56,967 nucleotides of DNA from positions 1 through 56,967 of the forward strand of contig NZ_JAUOEK010000118.1 in NCBI RefSeq assembly GCF_030540835.1. The letters are read 5' to 3'. The translations under genes and the position numbers were made by a program. Under the pieces are notes generated by a model. It did no database searches. It had not been told where the DNA came from and was given only the letters and a program-made list of their open reading frames with translations. This document shows positions 7,524 through 14,650 of the stretch, piece by piece; the stretch's first letter is position 1, and every line of letters starts with the position of its first letter. Origin of the DNA: Flavivirga aquimarina. Lineage in GTDB: Bacteria; Bacteroidota; Bacteroidia; Flavobacteriales; Flavobacteriaceae.

Positions 7524-7805
7524 TTATTTAAGTTTATAAATAGTATTTCCTTTTTGACTCTTAGCGGTTTTCAATTTTCCTTGATTCAAGAGACTTTGTA
7601 ACTCAGTTTTTATACTATAAGTATCATATTGAGATAAAGATTCAAATCCAGATTGTTTACTCCCCCATTTTTGAATACGTAGCGGAGAAAAATACCATTT
7701 ACTATAAGTTTCTAAAAAACGTAGAATATCATCTTCTAATTCTATAAGAATTTCTCCACCAGGTTTTATTATTTCATTCATTCTGTAATCCACACCCCAT
7801 TCCAT
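7524..7805 (-). CDS. unknown small protein, probably N-terminally truncated
   Basis: The 93-residue frame from ATG 7805 has no family I recognise. The C-terminal part (IKTELQSLLNQGKLKTA...) could be a winged helix. The same frame stays open upstream of the ATG back to a TGA at 7875-7877, encoding a proline-rich stretch (STPSPSPPDEDMEWG) that overlaps the end of the preceding gene. With no start in that extension, this looks like a protein that lost its N-terminus when fused to the neighbouring frame. Its 3' boundary GTTAGCAGC does not pair with the 5' boundary of the same unit. Confidence 0.45.
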   Translation of the reverse strand: MEWGVDYRMNEIIKPGGEILIELEDDILRFLETYSKWYFSPLRIQKWGSKQSGFESLSQYDTYSIKTELQSLLNQGKLKTAKSQKGNTIYKLK

Positions 7806-8068
7806 ATCTTCATCTGGTGGACTTGGACTTGGGGTAGATATTTTAAATTTTGGCCGTTTAAATTGAATCCTAACTCATCTAGATTTTTGTTTTCCGTTTT
7901 ATATAAAGTCCAATTTGCTATTACAACCAATATCAGTCCGATAAATGGAAAAACTTGTTTAGTCCCTTTTGGTAAGGGTAAAAAATCAGGTAAAAAAAGA
8001 GCAATGATAATCAGAACCGCAAAAAGAAGCAGTCGACTTAAATTAGGATAAACTTTTAATAGATTCAT
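7778..8068 (-). CDS. membrane-protein N-terminal fragment
   Basis: This is a 96-residue frame with two hydrophobic segments (LLLFAVLIIIALFLPDFL and FPFIGLILVVIANWTLY) followed by NLDELGFNLNG. The layout recalls the beginning of CPBP-type intramembrane protease relatives, but no catalytic motif is present. The last 17 residues are out-of-frame readthrough into the next gene. I read it as the 5' part of a cassette gene fused to the 3' part of another. Confidence 0.45.
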   Translation of the reverse strand: MNLLKVYPNLSRLLLFAVLIIIALFLPDFLPLPKGTKQVFPFIGLILVVIANWTLYKTENKNLDELGFNLNGQNLKYLPQVQVHQMKIWNGVWITE

Positions 8069-8080
8069 TGTCTTTTTTAA

Positions 8081-8161
8081 TTACACACAACGCTAGCAAA
8101 TAAGCACTACCTTACGTTCAAGGAATAAACTTACGCATTATTTTTACACATCTTTGTTAGC
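8081..8161 (-). repeat. short type A-like inter-cassette segment
   Basis: This is a shortened junction between the TTACACACAAC boundary (8081-8091) and GTTAGC (8156-8161). It retains CTAGCAAATAAGC and the TTATTTTTACACATCTTTG end typical of type A copies, but the inner GATTTTCC hairpin is gone. Confidence 0.45.
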
Positions 8162-8169
8162 GACAGTTT

Positions 8170-8658
8170 TTATTTTGTCAGTTTAGTTATTCGATTATAT
8201 TCTTTCCACTTTGGGTCTTTATTAAATCCACATCCGAATTCCACCAGTTTGTTTGGGTCTTCATACATTTCAGCTAGTTTATTCGATGCAAATTCAGCAT
8301 TGTCAACATAAATATCCATAATGAATCCAAAATCCGTTGCTACTCTTGCAACAGGATGAGTTATACATCCTTTTTTTAATTCGTTTATGAAGTAGTCCTC
8401 AATAGTTCCAAAGTCCAATTCTTCTGATTCATCATTGTTTTCAGAAATCTCCACGTTGAACTGCAAATTAAATGGGCAACATTTTTTGAATTTATAATTT
8501 TCATAAGCCAAATCAATCCATCCAGTTGCAGGTTTTCCAGAGTCAGTTTGTACCATAACAACTGAAATTGAATTTTCGGGATATAATTCAGCTGATTCTT
8601 TAATTGATGTGCAATCTATATTTTCTTTGTCTTTTTTAAATATGTCAAATATTCCCAT
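8170..8658 (-). CDS. DUF695-like conserved protein
   Basis: I chose the ATG at 8658 (MGIFDIFKK..., 162 aa) over an upstream TTG at 8676, which lies almost on the cassette boundary. The soluble protein has no signal peptide. Its C-terminal KDPKWKEYNRI, the central YVDNAEFASNKLAEMY and paired cysteines (KKCCPF) suggest a DUF695-like family of unknown function; I hold this only moderately. It is a single-gene cassette with a 6-bp boundary match GTTAGC/GCTAAC. Confidence 0.55.
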   Translation of the reverse strand: MGIFDIFKKDKENIDCTSIKESAELYPENSISVVMVQTDSGKPATGWIDLAYENYKFKKCCPFNLQFNVEISENNDESEELDFGTIEDYFINELKKGCITHPVARVATDFGFIMDIYVDNAEFASNKLAEMYEDPNKLVEFGCGFNKDPKWKEYNRITKLTK

Positions 8659-8685
8659 TCTTGTCGGTTTGTTCAAATTGCTGCT

Positions 8686-8853
8686 AACAAAAATATATAG
8701 TTAATACTAACTATATATCCATTATATAAACTACTAATGTAGTAAATGTTTTATTTGTTTTTATCATAAAATTCAAGGAGTTTCTCATTTTTATTACTCT
8801 TAACGCCACTAGCTAGAAAAGCTAACAGTAGCAGACATACTATACCAGAGTAG
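8686..8853 (-). repeat. type B inter-cassette repeat, copy 5
   Basis: This is a full-length copy with slightly diverged ends (GAGTAG instead of GAGCGG). Beyond it, 8854-8976 contains no ORF. It holds a small AT-rich inverted repeat near 8896-8915 (TAATTATTATAGTATTATAATGA) and a second copy of the TTGGCTA(A/G)TGCTTTTCATA motif at 8949-8970. Confidence 0.75.
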
Positions 8854-8989
8854 AGACAATCTTAAATCGATCCCAAATAGGACACCGAGCTAATTATTAT
8901 AGTATTATAATGATTGATAATCCTTCGGAATTACCAATTTTGAAGAACTTGGCTAATGCTTTTCATAAGATATATTGTTGTGTAGTTTT

Positions 8990-9385
8990 TTATTCATATT
9001 CCGTTTTGTGAAATTCCAAGAGTTTGTCAGTCAATAGATTTATTTCTTTCTTCTCTTTAAGTTTAAAATCCAAAAAGAATATCAATCCGAAAATAATTAG
9101 AGCAATCGGCAAAATCCAATTTCCGTTGATAAGAGAAACTATTGAAGTCAAAATCCCAAGTCCGATTAAAACTTTTCTAGCAATGTTCATAGGTGACTTC
9201 AAATCAAATTTCAAGTCATAATTTCCGTTGTCATTTAAAATTCCGATTAATCTGTGATTATTTGTAAAACGATTCCGCATTAGTTCAAACTTTTCAGATC
9301 CAATATAACCAGTATAAAAACCGTTTACAATCAGCTTGTTTAGGATTTTTAAATTTTTATCTGATTTGGCTATAGTTTGTCTCAT
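8990..9385 (-). CDS. small membrane protein, unknown family
   Basis: The 131-residue protein has a soluble N-terminal half (about 1-65) and two adjacent transmembrane segments at about 68-87 and 89-107 (KVLIGLGILTSIVSL and WILPIALIIFGLIFFL), followed by a charged tail. The arrangement suggests a cytoplasmic domain anchored by a membrane hairpin. The family is not recognised. It is the rightmost cassette gene; the boundary TACACCTAAC at 9395-9404 ends the array. Confidence 0.6.
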   Translation of the reverse strand: MRQTIAKSDKNLKILNKLIVNGFYTGYIGSEKFELMRNRFTNNHRLIGILNDNGNYDLKFDLKSPMNIARKVLIGLGILTSIVSLINGNWILPIALIIFGLIFFLDFKLKEKKEINLLTDKLLEFHKTEYE

Positions 9386-9469
9386 TGCTCAAATTACACC
9401 TAACAATGTAATAAAGGATATATGCCCTTTATATTCCATGTATATTAATCTACAAATTTAGAGGATTTT

Positions 9470-9721
9470 TTATTCAATATCTTTTTCAATATCTCTAAGC
9501 AATTCACTCATTGTTACACCGAGTGATTTAGAAATCCTTAAAAGCATTCCTATCTTCATTTCTTGAGTGCCTTTTATATATTTTCTTAGATTTTCTACAT
9601 CAATCCCTGCATCATGAGCAACATTTTTTTGTACCAATTGTTGGCCAATAATGATTTGTTTAATTCTTTTTGCTAAAACAATTACTACTTTAGGACGACT
9701 ATTTTTCACCTTCTTTGCCAT
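9470..9721 (-). CDS. XRE (Cro/C1)-family helix-turn-helix regulator
   Basis: The 83-residue protein is almost entirely an HTH_XRE domain: RIKQIIIGQQLVQKNVAHDAGI, the recognition region VENLRKYIKGTQEM, and the stabilising LLRISKSLGVTMSELL. Such single-domain proteins usually bind palindromic operators as dimers. It sits directly upstream (in transcription direction) of the cassette array with only about 65 bp between, so its promoter could also read into the array; whether it controls the array is speculation. Confidence 0.85.
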   Translation of the reverse strand: MAKKVKNSRPKVVIVLAKRIKQIIIGQQLVQKNVAHDAGIDVENLRKYIKGTQEMKIGMLLRISKSLGVTMSELLRDIEKDIE

Positions 9722-9865
9722 ACAGTGAAAGTATAAGTAATAGATTGTTTATAAGTGATTGTAAATAATCGGTTGTATATAACCGATTATTTATTATATT
9801 TGTAGCTTAATACATATATTTGCAATTCTTCAACTAGAAAATATTGAAGCTATTGCTTTGAATCT

Positions 9866-9972
9866 CGAATAGAAAACTAGTAATTTTTTTGGAACGAGAT
9901 GATAAGTAGATCGGCTCACGACCTAGGCGTGAGCTCTCTTATCGTTCCAAGGTATACTAGTGCCTCTATTCG
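9866..9972. ncRNA. candidate long hairpin element
   Basis: One imperfect hairpin can be built from five nested helices: CGAATAG 9866-9872/CTATTCG 9966-9972; ACTAGTA 9876-9882/TACTAGT 9955-9961; TTGGAACGA 9889-9897/TCGTTCCAA 9942-9950; ATAAG 9902-9906/CTTAT 9938-9942 (sharing one base with the previous helix); GCTCACG 9914-9920/CGTGAGC 9928-9934. No ORF covers it. It is not followed by a U-run, so it is not a simple terminator. It could be a structured RNA or a DNA recombination/replication structure. Confidence 0.45.
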
Positions 9973-10107
9973 GTAAGTTGAGTTCCACGCCTTTTTTGTT
10001 TCCAAACATTACAGGTTTAATGGCGTGTTTACCCTTGGTACTAAATTTGTTTCAAGATTTAGTAGTTAACAGACAAATAAGTATGTCTGCTAATAGATTC
10101 AACTTAC
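9973..10107 (+). ncRNA. candidate multi-branched RNA upstream of an unknown gene
   Basis: A closing helix GTAAGTTGA 9973-9981/TCAACTTAC 10099-10107 encloses three further hairpins: CACGCC 9986-9991/GGCGTG 10022-10027, TACTAAAT 10039-10046/ATTTAGTA 10057-10064, and CAGACA 10070-10075/TGTCTG 10084-10089 (extendable to about 10 bp with one mismatch). This four-way-junction-like layout lies 45 bp before the start of the next plus-strand gene, so a leader RNA or riboswitch-like role is possible. It adjoins the long hairpin without a gap and may be one element with it. Confidence 0.45.
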
Positions 10108-10151
10108 AATTTTAAGTGTGTTTAATTATATAAAATATAAACATGTAATCT

Positions 10152-10484
10152 ATGGAAAAAACTAAAGACCTTACATTTCCAGATAATTTAAATATACCTA
10201 ATCATTACGCCATTATTGCAACTTTATTTGTGTTGCTAGATAAATCTGGATTACCTAATACCGATATTAATTACTGTAAAATGGGCTTAAGAGTTATTGC
10301 TGTTTTTTATGATAATCCGGACGCTAACTCGCGTTCGATTCTTTTATCAGACAAGGCTTTTGATAGCTTTTTTGCTTTGCTTCCTAATTGCCCTGTTAAC
10401 TCCAGAGGTTTAATTCCTGTCGATATAATATTTAATTCGGTACTTTTGTTAATAAATCCTAATAACGTTGCTCATGTTGACTAA
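10152..10484 (+). CDS. unknown protein coupled to an ECF sigma factor
   Basis: The 110-residue protein has no signal peptide or membrane segment and no family I recognise. Visible features are a hydrophobic helix HYAIIATLFVLLDKSGL and several Asn/Asp-rich turns. Its stop codon overlaps the start of the downstream sigma-factor gene by 11 bases, which implies co-translation. A cognate regulator or anti-sigma role is therefore a reasonable guess, though it lacks the usual membrane anchor. Confidence 0.65.
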   Translation: MEKTKDLTFPDNLNIPNHYAIIATLFVLLDKSGLPNTDINYCKMGLRVIAVFYDNPDANSRSILLSDKAFDSFFALLPNCPVNSRGLIPVDIIFNSVLLLINPNNVAHVD

Positions 10485-10995
10485 TAAGCAAAAAAACACT
10501 TCTTTTCTGGTTCTTTTTGAGAATTTGTATCCACAACTATGTGTGTTTGCATACAAACACCTTAACGATTTGGTAATTGCTAAAAACCTGGTACAAGATG
10601 TGTTTCTTAATACTTGGGACGACAGAATCTCTTTTAAAGACGAAAACCACGCTACAAGATATTTTTATAATACTGTTAAAAATAAGTGTCTCGATTTTAT
10701 TGCATGTAAACAAAAAACGAACTCAGAGCCCTATACACATGCTAATCTGGAGGTATGCCAATCGGATGCTTTTTTTATGTCTCAACCTATAGGTATTGAA
10801 ACTACGGCGGTTATAGAAAATGCCATTAGTAAGCTACCAAACGAAACTGCTAAAGTTGTTAAATTGGGTATTGAAAATTATACTAATAATGAGATCTCTA
10901 ACGAGTTATCTATATCTGTCGATACAGTTAAGGTGCATAAAAAAAGTGCCAATAGTAAATTAAAAAAGCTTCTTGGCTTTTTAACCATTAAATAA
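10474..10995 (+). CDS. ECF-type RNA polymerase sigma factor
   Basis: I use the ATG at 10474 (173 aa), which overlaps the upstream stop. Region 2 is recognisable (FAYKHLNDLVIAKNLVQDVFLNTWD, then NTVKNKCLDFI), as is region 4 (ISKLPNETAKVVKLGIENYTNNEI, SISVDTVKVHKKSANSKLKKLL). The sequence between them is short and divergent. The following lipoprotein gene may belong to its regulon (inference). Confidence 0.8.
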   Translation: MLTNKQKNTSFLVLFENLYPQLCVFAYKHLNDLVIAKNLVQDVFLNTWDDRISFKDENHATRYFYNTVKNKCLDFIACKQKTNSEPYTHANLEVCQSDAFFMSQPIGIETTAVIENAISKLPNETAKVVKLGIENYTNNEISNELSISVDTVKVHKKSANSKLKKLLGFLTIK

Positions 10996-11070
10996 CTTTT
11001 TATACTTAAAAGAATATATTCGTAAACACAAATAAAATAACTCAAAAGCATATTGAGTTAAATAGAAACT

Positions 11071-11511
11071 ATGGCTAAATGGTTAATAAGCTTTATAATA
11101 ATGTGCCTATTAGCCTTATTAAGTTGCAGGCAACAAAACAACCCTATGAATATTGATGATATTAACCTTTTTCAAAAGAAAATAAACATTCCTTATAATG
11201 CTTCTGGGAAAAGAGTAAAAGTGATACTTGATAATATGAATAAACTCAAAAAGGGTATGGCTGTTAAACAAGTCATCGAACTACTTACTGCACCAGATGA
11301 AGTTAATTTAACGTATAAATTGGTTAAATCTAAATCTGAAGAGAACACCATTGGGTTTTCATTGGTTTACATATTGAAGAGACGTATAGAAACAGGATCT
11401 ATAAATGAAAAGGATGAAAAACTTTTAAGAATTCATTTTAATGACTCTAAAAAACTTATTTGGGCCTATGCTATAGGTATAGATAGCTTTAAAACTATTG
11501 AGGAAGAATAA
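11071..11511 (+). CDS. lipoprotein with BamE-like segment
   Basis: The 146-residue protein has a lipoprotein signal peptide with lipobox ALLSC (Cys19). The segment MNKLKKGMAVKQVIELLTAPDEV follows the SmpA/BamE helical pattern, as in the array lipoprotein ending at 7044, but the two proteins are otherwise different. A beta-rich C-terminal half ends with LIWAYAIGIDSF. It is 75 bp downstream of the sigma-factor gene in the same direction. Confidence 0.65.
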   Translation: MAKWLISFIIMCLLALLSCRQQNNPMNIDDINLFQKKINIPYNASGKRVKVILDNMNKLKKGMAVKQVIELLTAPDEVNLTYKLVKSKSEENTIGFSLVYILKRRIETGSINEKDEKLLRIHFNDSKKLIWAYAIGIDSFKTIEEE

Positions 11512-11631
11512 AACGCCTTTAAAACGAATGTATATTAAGGCCGTTAAACAAACTTTCAAAATTATTTCCTAAAACCACATTTAAGGCAGGATTAAATATC
11601 CTAGTTCCCCATTCGTGAAAATGAAAAGCTA

Positions 11632-11657
11632 CACTGCTATTGCAGTGCCCTTTTTTT
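11632..11657 (+). terminator. rho-independent terminator
   Basis: The hairpin CACTGC-TATT-GCAGTG is followed by CCC and seven T. It lies about 120 bp after the plus-strand lipoprotein gene and ends the sigma-factor transcription unit. Confidence 0.7.
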
Positions 11658-11702
11658 GTTTTAAAAGAAATACTAAAACAAGTTTTAAATTTCTTTTAAA
11701 AC

Positions 11703-11733
11703 AAAAAAAGTCTGCGTTTTCACGCAAACTTTT
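11703..11733 (-). terminator. terminator downstream of tRNA-Tyr
   Basis: On the minus strand AGTTTGCGT-GAAA-ACGCAGACT forms a hairpin with a GAAA tetraloop followed by seven T, about 10 bases after the tRNA 3' end. Confidence 0.65.
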
Positions 11734-11742
11734 CGAGTTAAG

Positions 11743-11824
<82 letters not shown>

Positions 11825-11884
11825 AAAACCGAGGGCAAATATATTATTGTTCTTTAATTCTACAAATAAAAATTCTATATTTTT

Positions 11885-14599
11885 TTACAACTCGTAACGC
11901 AATCTTAAAGACACGTATAAAGGTTGTATAAAATACTCGGTAGCACTTACAGAAATAGCGCCTGTATTACTGTTGTTTTGCGATTTGGTGTCAAAAAGGT
12001 TTGTGGCTTTAATTTCATATTCAAACTTAGCATCCTTATCTTTTTTATACGATAACGATGCATTTAAAAACTCGTAACTATTAATAGTGCCTTCTTCATC
12101 ACTAAAATTATTATACGAATAATCGGATTTAAAAGTAAACGATTTTAAAATAAGGGCATCGACCTCAACAGACGGTGCTTTTGTAAAGAATTTTGTGTTG
12201 CTATCTCCTTGGTTATTATCCTGTATACTATAGCGATAATTTAGTTCGATATTTGGTGCTGTTTTAAAACTGGTTCTTAATTGTACTCTATAGGTTTGCG
12301 AGAAACTTTCGTTTACAGATTGTTGGGCTCCTACAAACTGATTGTACTTAGAGTAACTAAAATTTCCGTTTAAACTCGCTCTAATTTTTCCAAATGTACG
12401 TTGAAATCGCCCACTGGCACTAGCACTTTCGTCTGAAAAATCGGAATTAAAAGGCGAACTAATACGTATAACACTACCGGGTTCGAAAGTAGAAATATTT
12501 CGTATATTATCTGCACTTTTAGTATAATTAAGTCTGGCAAAAACATTGGTATAGTTAAACATATTAAAACTTGAATACACCAAACTAAGGTTATGCCTTA
12601 AAGCACTTTCTAAATCTGGAGCACCCGAAAACAGTGCATTATAATTATTAAGCACCAAACCTCTGGCAAAATTCGAAACATCTGTAAACTGGGTTTGCAT
12701 AGCATAATTTAAAATAATTTGCTCACTGTTTTTTAGTTGCATTCTCATATTAAAGTCGGGTAGCAACCTAAAAAAATTATCTGTTACCTGTGTATTAAAT
12801 TGCGTGTTTTTCGCACTGTATGCATGGGCCGAAACTCCGGGGGTAAAGGTAAAAATACCTGCTTTTAACCTATAATGAAGTCCTAAATACACATCGCTAA
12901 AATTGTATTTAATATCATTGGTGGCTAAACCATCATTAATGGTCGGGGTTGGGTTAAACTGGGAATCGTCATCTAAAAACTGAAAAATATTAGAATCGAA
13001 TTGTTGACTACTTAATATGGTTCCTAAAGTAAAATTTATATTGCTTTTATTATTTAAAATATTCCAGTAATCTAACTTAGCATCCATCTGGTTAGATTTA
13101 ACACGCTTTTCCTGTGTTAAATTATAATCCATTTGAGCGCCATCTAAGCCTAAGTTAATTGCGGTACTTTCGTAATCGTCTTTATCTTCTATAATGGCGT
13201 TATAAAAAGGGTCTTCGTCTTGTAGTAAATGCTGTACTTCTAACGAAAAAATATTGGCATCGTTTAAGGTGTAGTAATAATTTAAATTTTGGTTAATACT
13301 GTATGGTGTAGAACCTTCCAGTTCGTCTATATTACCATTAACAGTAGAAACAAAAAGCTGGTCTTGAGACTCTTTTGATATACGTCCCAAAACATCATAA
13401 TCTAATTGATTATTAGTATTGGGTTGATATTGAGCCGATAGTTTTAACATACCCAAATCACTACGTTGTAAAGTGTTACTCTCTGTGCTTTCGTCTGGGA
13501 TACCTAAATCTGGATCGGTATATTGAATATCTCTGTTTTCTTGTAATTCTGTTTTATTATTAAGAAAAATTGCAAAGCCACTTAAGTTTAAAGCTTTATT
13601 TGGCGACCAGCTAAAATTTGCTGCACCAAACTTGGTAATAATGTCTTTAGCTCTATTGTTTTGTGTTGTTAAAAACCCTAGGTTATTACTTCCTAAATTA
13701 ATATTGGTACCACTTTGGCGGCTGGGGCTTCTAAACCCACCAGTAAAGTTAAAATAATCGCGGCGCGAAAAAGCGATTTCTCCAATATTATTTAAATCTG
13801 TAATGGTGTTTATGCTTAATTCGGGACTATAGTAAAACAGTTTAGGCTGAAATAAATACAGTTCGTTTTCGTTAGATGTACCTCCTCCGGCTGTTATGTT
13901 ACCAAACCAAAAATTCTTTTTACCTTCTTTTAGTTTAATATTTATGGCAACATTGTCTTGATTATTAGTAACACTTCTTAACTGCCCTACTTCAGAAAAG
14001 TTTTTAAGTACCTGTACCTTATCTATGGCATTAGAAGGAATATTTTCTGTTGCTAATTTAGAATCGCCATCAAAAAAATCTTTGCCTTCTACCATGACTT
14101 TAGATACGACTTTACCTTCTACCTCTATTTCTCCATCATCATTAATTTCTACTCCGGGTAAATTTTCGAGTACATCTCCTAATTTTCTTTCTGTTCCTGT
14201 ATTAAAAGAATCGGCATTATAAATTAAAGTATCTCCTTTAACGGTTACTGGCATTTCGTATACCAATTCTACTTCATCTAAAGCATTATCTTGTTGTAAA
14301 GTAAAATCTTTTATAATGGTAGCTTCTTTAGTTTCTATAATCTGCTCACCCGTTTTCATCCCGATATAACTCACTTGTACTTTATAGGTGGTATTTTTTT
14401 TTAAACTAAGCTTATAACGGCCTGCATCGTTTGTAATTCCGTAAGAATCTAATGCTTTTGTTTCTTGATTTATGGCAACTACATTGGCCAATTCTAAAGG
14501 ATCTCCTATACTGTCCTTCACGACTCCTTCTAACCTAACTTGTGCAAAAGAAACGGTGCTTGCTACTAATATTAGTAACAGGGTTATTTTTAATTTCAT
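11885..14599 (-). CDS. outer-membrane beta-barrel receptor-like protein
   Basis: The 904-residue protein has a signal peptide (ends SFAQ, residue 20), a carboxypeptidase-regulatory-like beta-sandwich (about 23-110; VRLEGVVKDSIGDPLELANV), and a plug-like region (DTLIYNADSFNTGTERKLGDVLENLPGVEI, about 122-210). The remainder is a long antiparallel barrel. It fits the TonB-receptor-like outer membrane family typical of Bacteroidota; no clear TonB box is visible. The GLPGLI gene lies 50 bp upstream in the same direction, a recurrent pairing. Confidence 0.85.
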   Translation of the reverse strand: MKLKITLLLILVASTVSFAQVRLEGVVKDSIGDPLELANVVAINQETKALDSYGITNDAGRYKLSLKKNTTYKVQVSYIGMKTGEQIIETKEATIIKDFTLQQDNALDEVELVYEMPVTVKGDTLIYNADSFNTGTERKLGDVLENLPGVEINDDGEIEVEGKVVSKVMVEGKDFFDGDSKLATENIPSNAIDKVQVLKNFSEVGQLRSVTNNQDNVAINIKLKEGKKNFWFGNITAGGGTSNENELYLFQPKLFYYSPELSINTITDLNNIGEIAFSRRDYFNFTGGFRSPSRQSGTNINLGSNNLGFLTTQNNRAKDIITKFGAANFSWSPNKALNLSGFAIFLNNKTELQENRDIQYTDPDLGIPDESTESNTLQRSDLGMLKLSAQYQPNTNNQLDYDVLGRISKESQDQLFVSTVNGNIDELEGSTPYSINQNLNYYYTLNDANIFSLEVQHLLQDEDPFYNAIIEDKDDYESTAINLGLDGAQMDYNLTQEKRVKSNQMDAKLDYWNILNNKSNINFTLGTILSSQQFDSNIFQFLDDDSQFNPTPTINDGLATNDIKYNFSDVYLGLHYRLKAGIFTFTPGVSAHAYSAKNTQFNTQVTDNFFRLLPDFNMRMQLKNSEQIILNYAMQTQFTDVSNFARGLVLNNYNALFSGAPDLESALRHNLSLVYSSFNMFNYTNVFARLNYTKSADNIRNISTFEPGSVIRISSPFNSDFSDESASASGRFQRTFGKIRASLNGNFSYSKYNQFVGAQQSVNESFSQTYRVQLRTSFKTAPNIELNYRYSIQDNNQGDSNTKFFTKAPSVEVDALILKSFTFKSDYSYNNFSDEEGTINSYEFLNASLSYKKDKDAKFEYEIKATNLFDTKSQNNSNTGAISVSATEYFIQPLYVSLRLRYEL

Positions 14600-14650
14600 A
14601 TAATTTATGATATCGCTTTTATTATAAGATAATTGTGATCTTGTCTTTTA

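Larger units (their letters stand above)
140..9405 (-). mobile_element. integron-like gene-cassette array (no integrase seen)
   Basis: About ten units carry unrelated genes, all on the minus strand. Each is bounded by an inverted repeat specific to that unit. Pairs seen (left/right): 407-416/1361-1370 (10 of 10 bases), 1567-1574/1936-1943 (8 of 8), 2151-2159/3461-3469 (9 of 9), 3647-3653/4056-4062 (6 of 7), 4181-4190/5566-5575 (10 of 10), 5691-5700/6584-6593 (9 of 10), 8156-8161/8683-8688 (6 of 6), and the weaker 8977-8985/9395-9404. Read on the minus strand every unit begins with GTT, and the complementary copy lies just after the stop codon, commonly within an AAAAACTGG-like context. Between units lie hairpin-rich repeats of two families (types A and B). 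In integrons the cassette start (TTRRRY) pairs with the R'' site after the gene in the same way. No tyrosine recombinase is present in the window, so this would be a CALIN-like array or a related system. The array runs close to the left window edge and may extend beyond it. Confidence 0.7.

Noticed and set aside
1368-8853. Type B repeats considered as a CRISPR array
   Set aside because: Repeats are about 165 bp, spaced by whole genes of different size, and no cas genes or regular spacers are present.
9866-10484. Structured element plus downstream gene considered as a retron
   Set aside because: No reverse transcriptase motif (YxDD) occurs in the downstream genes.
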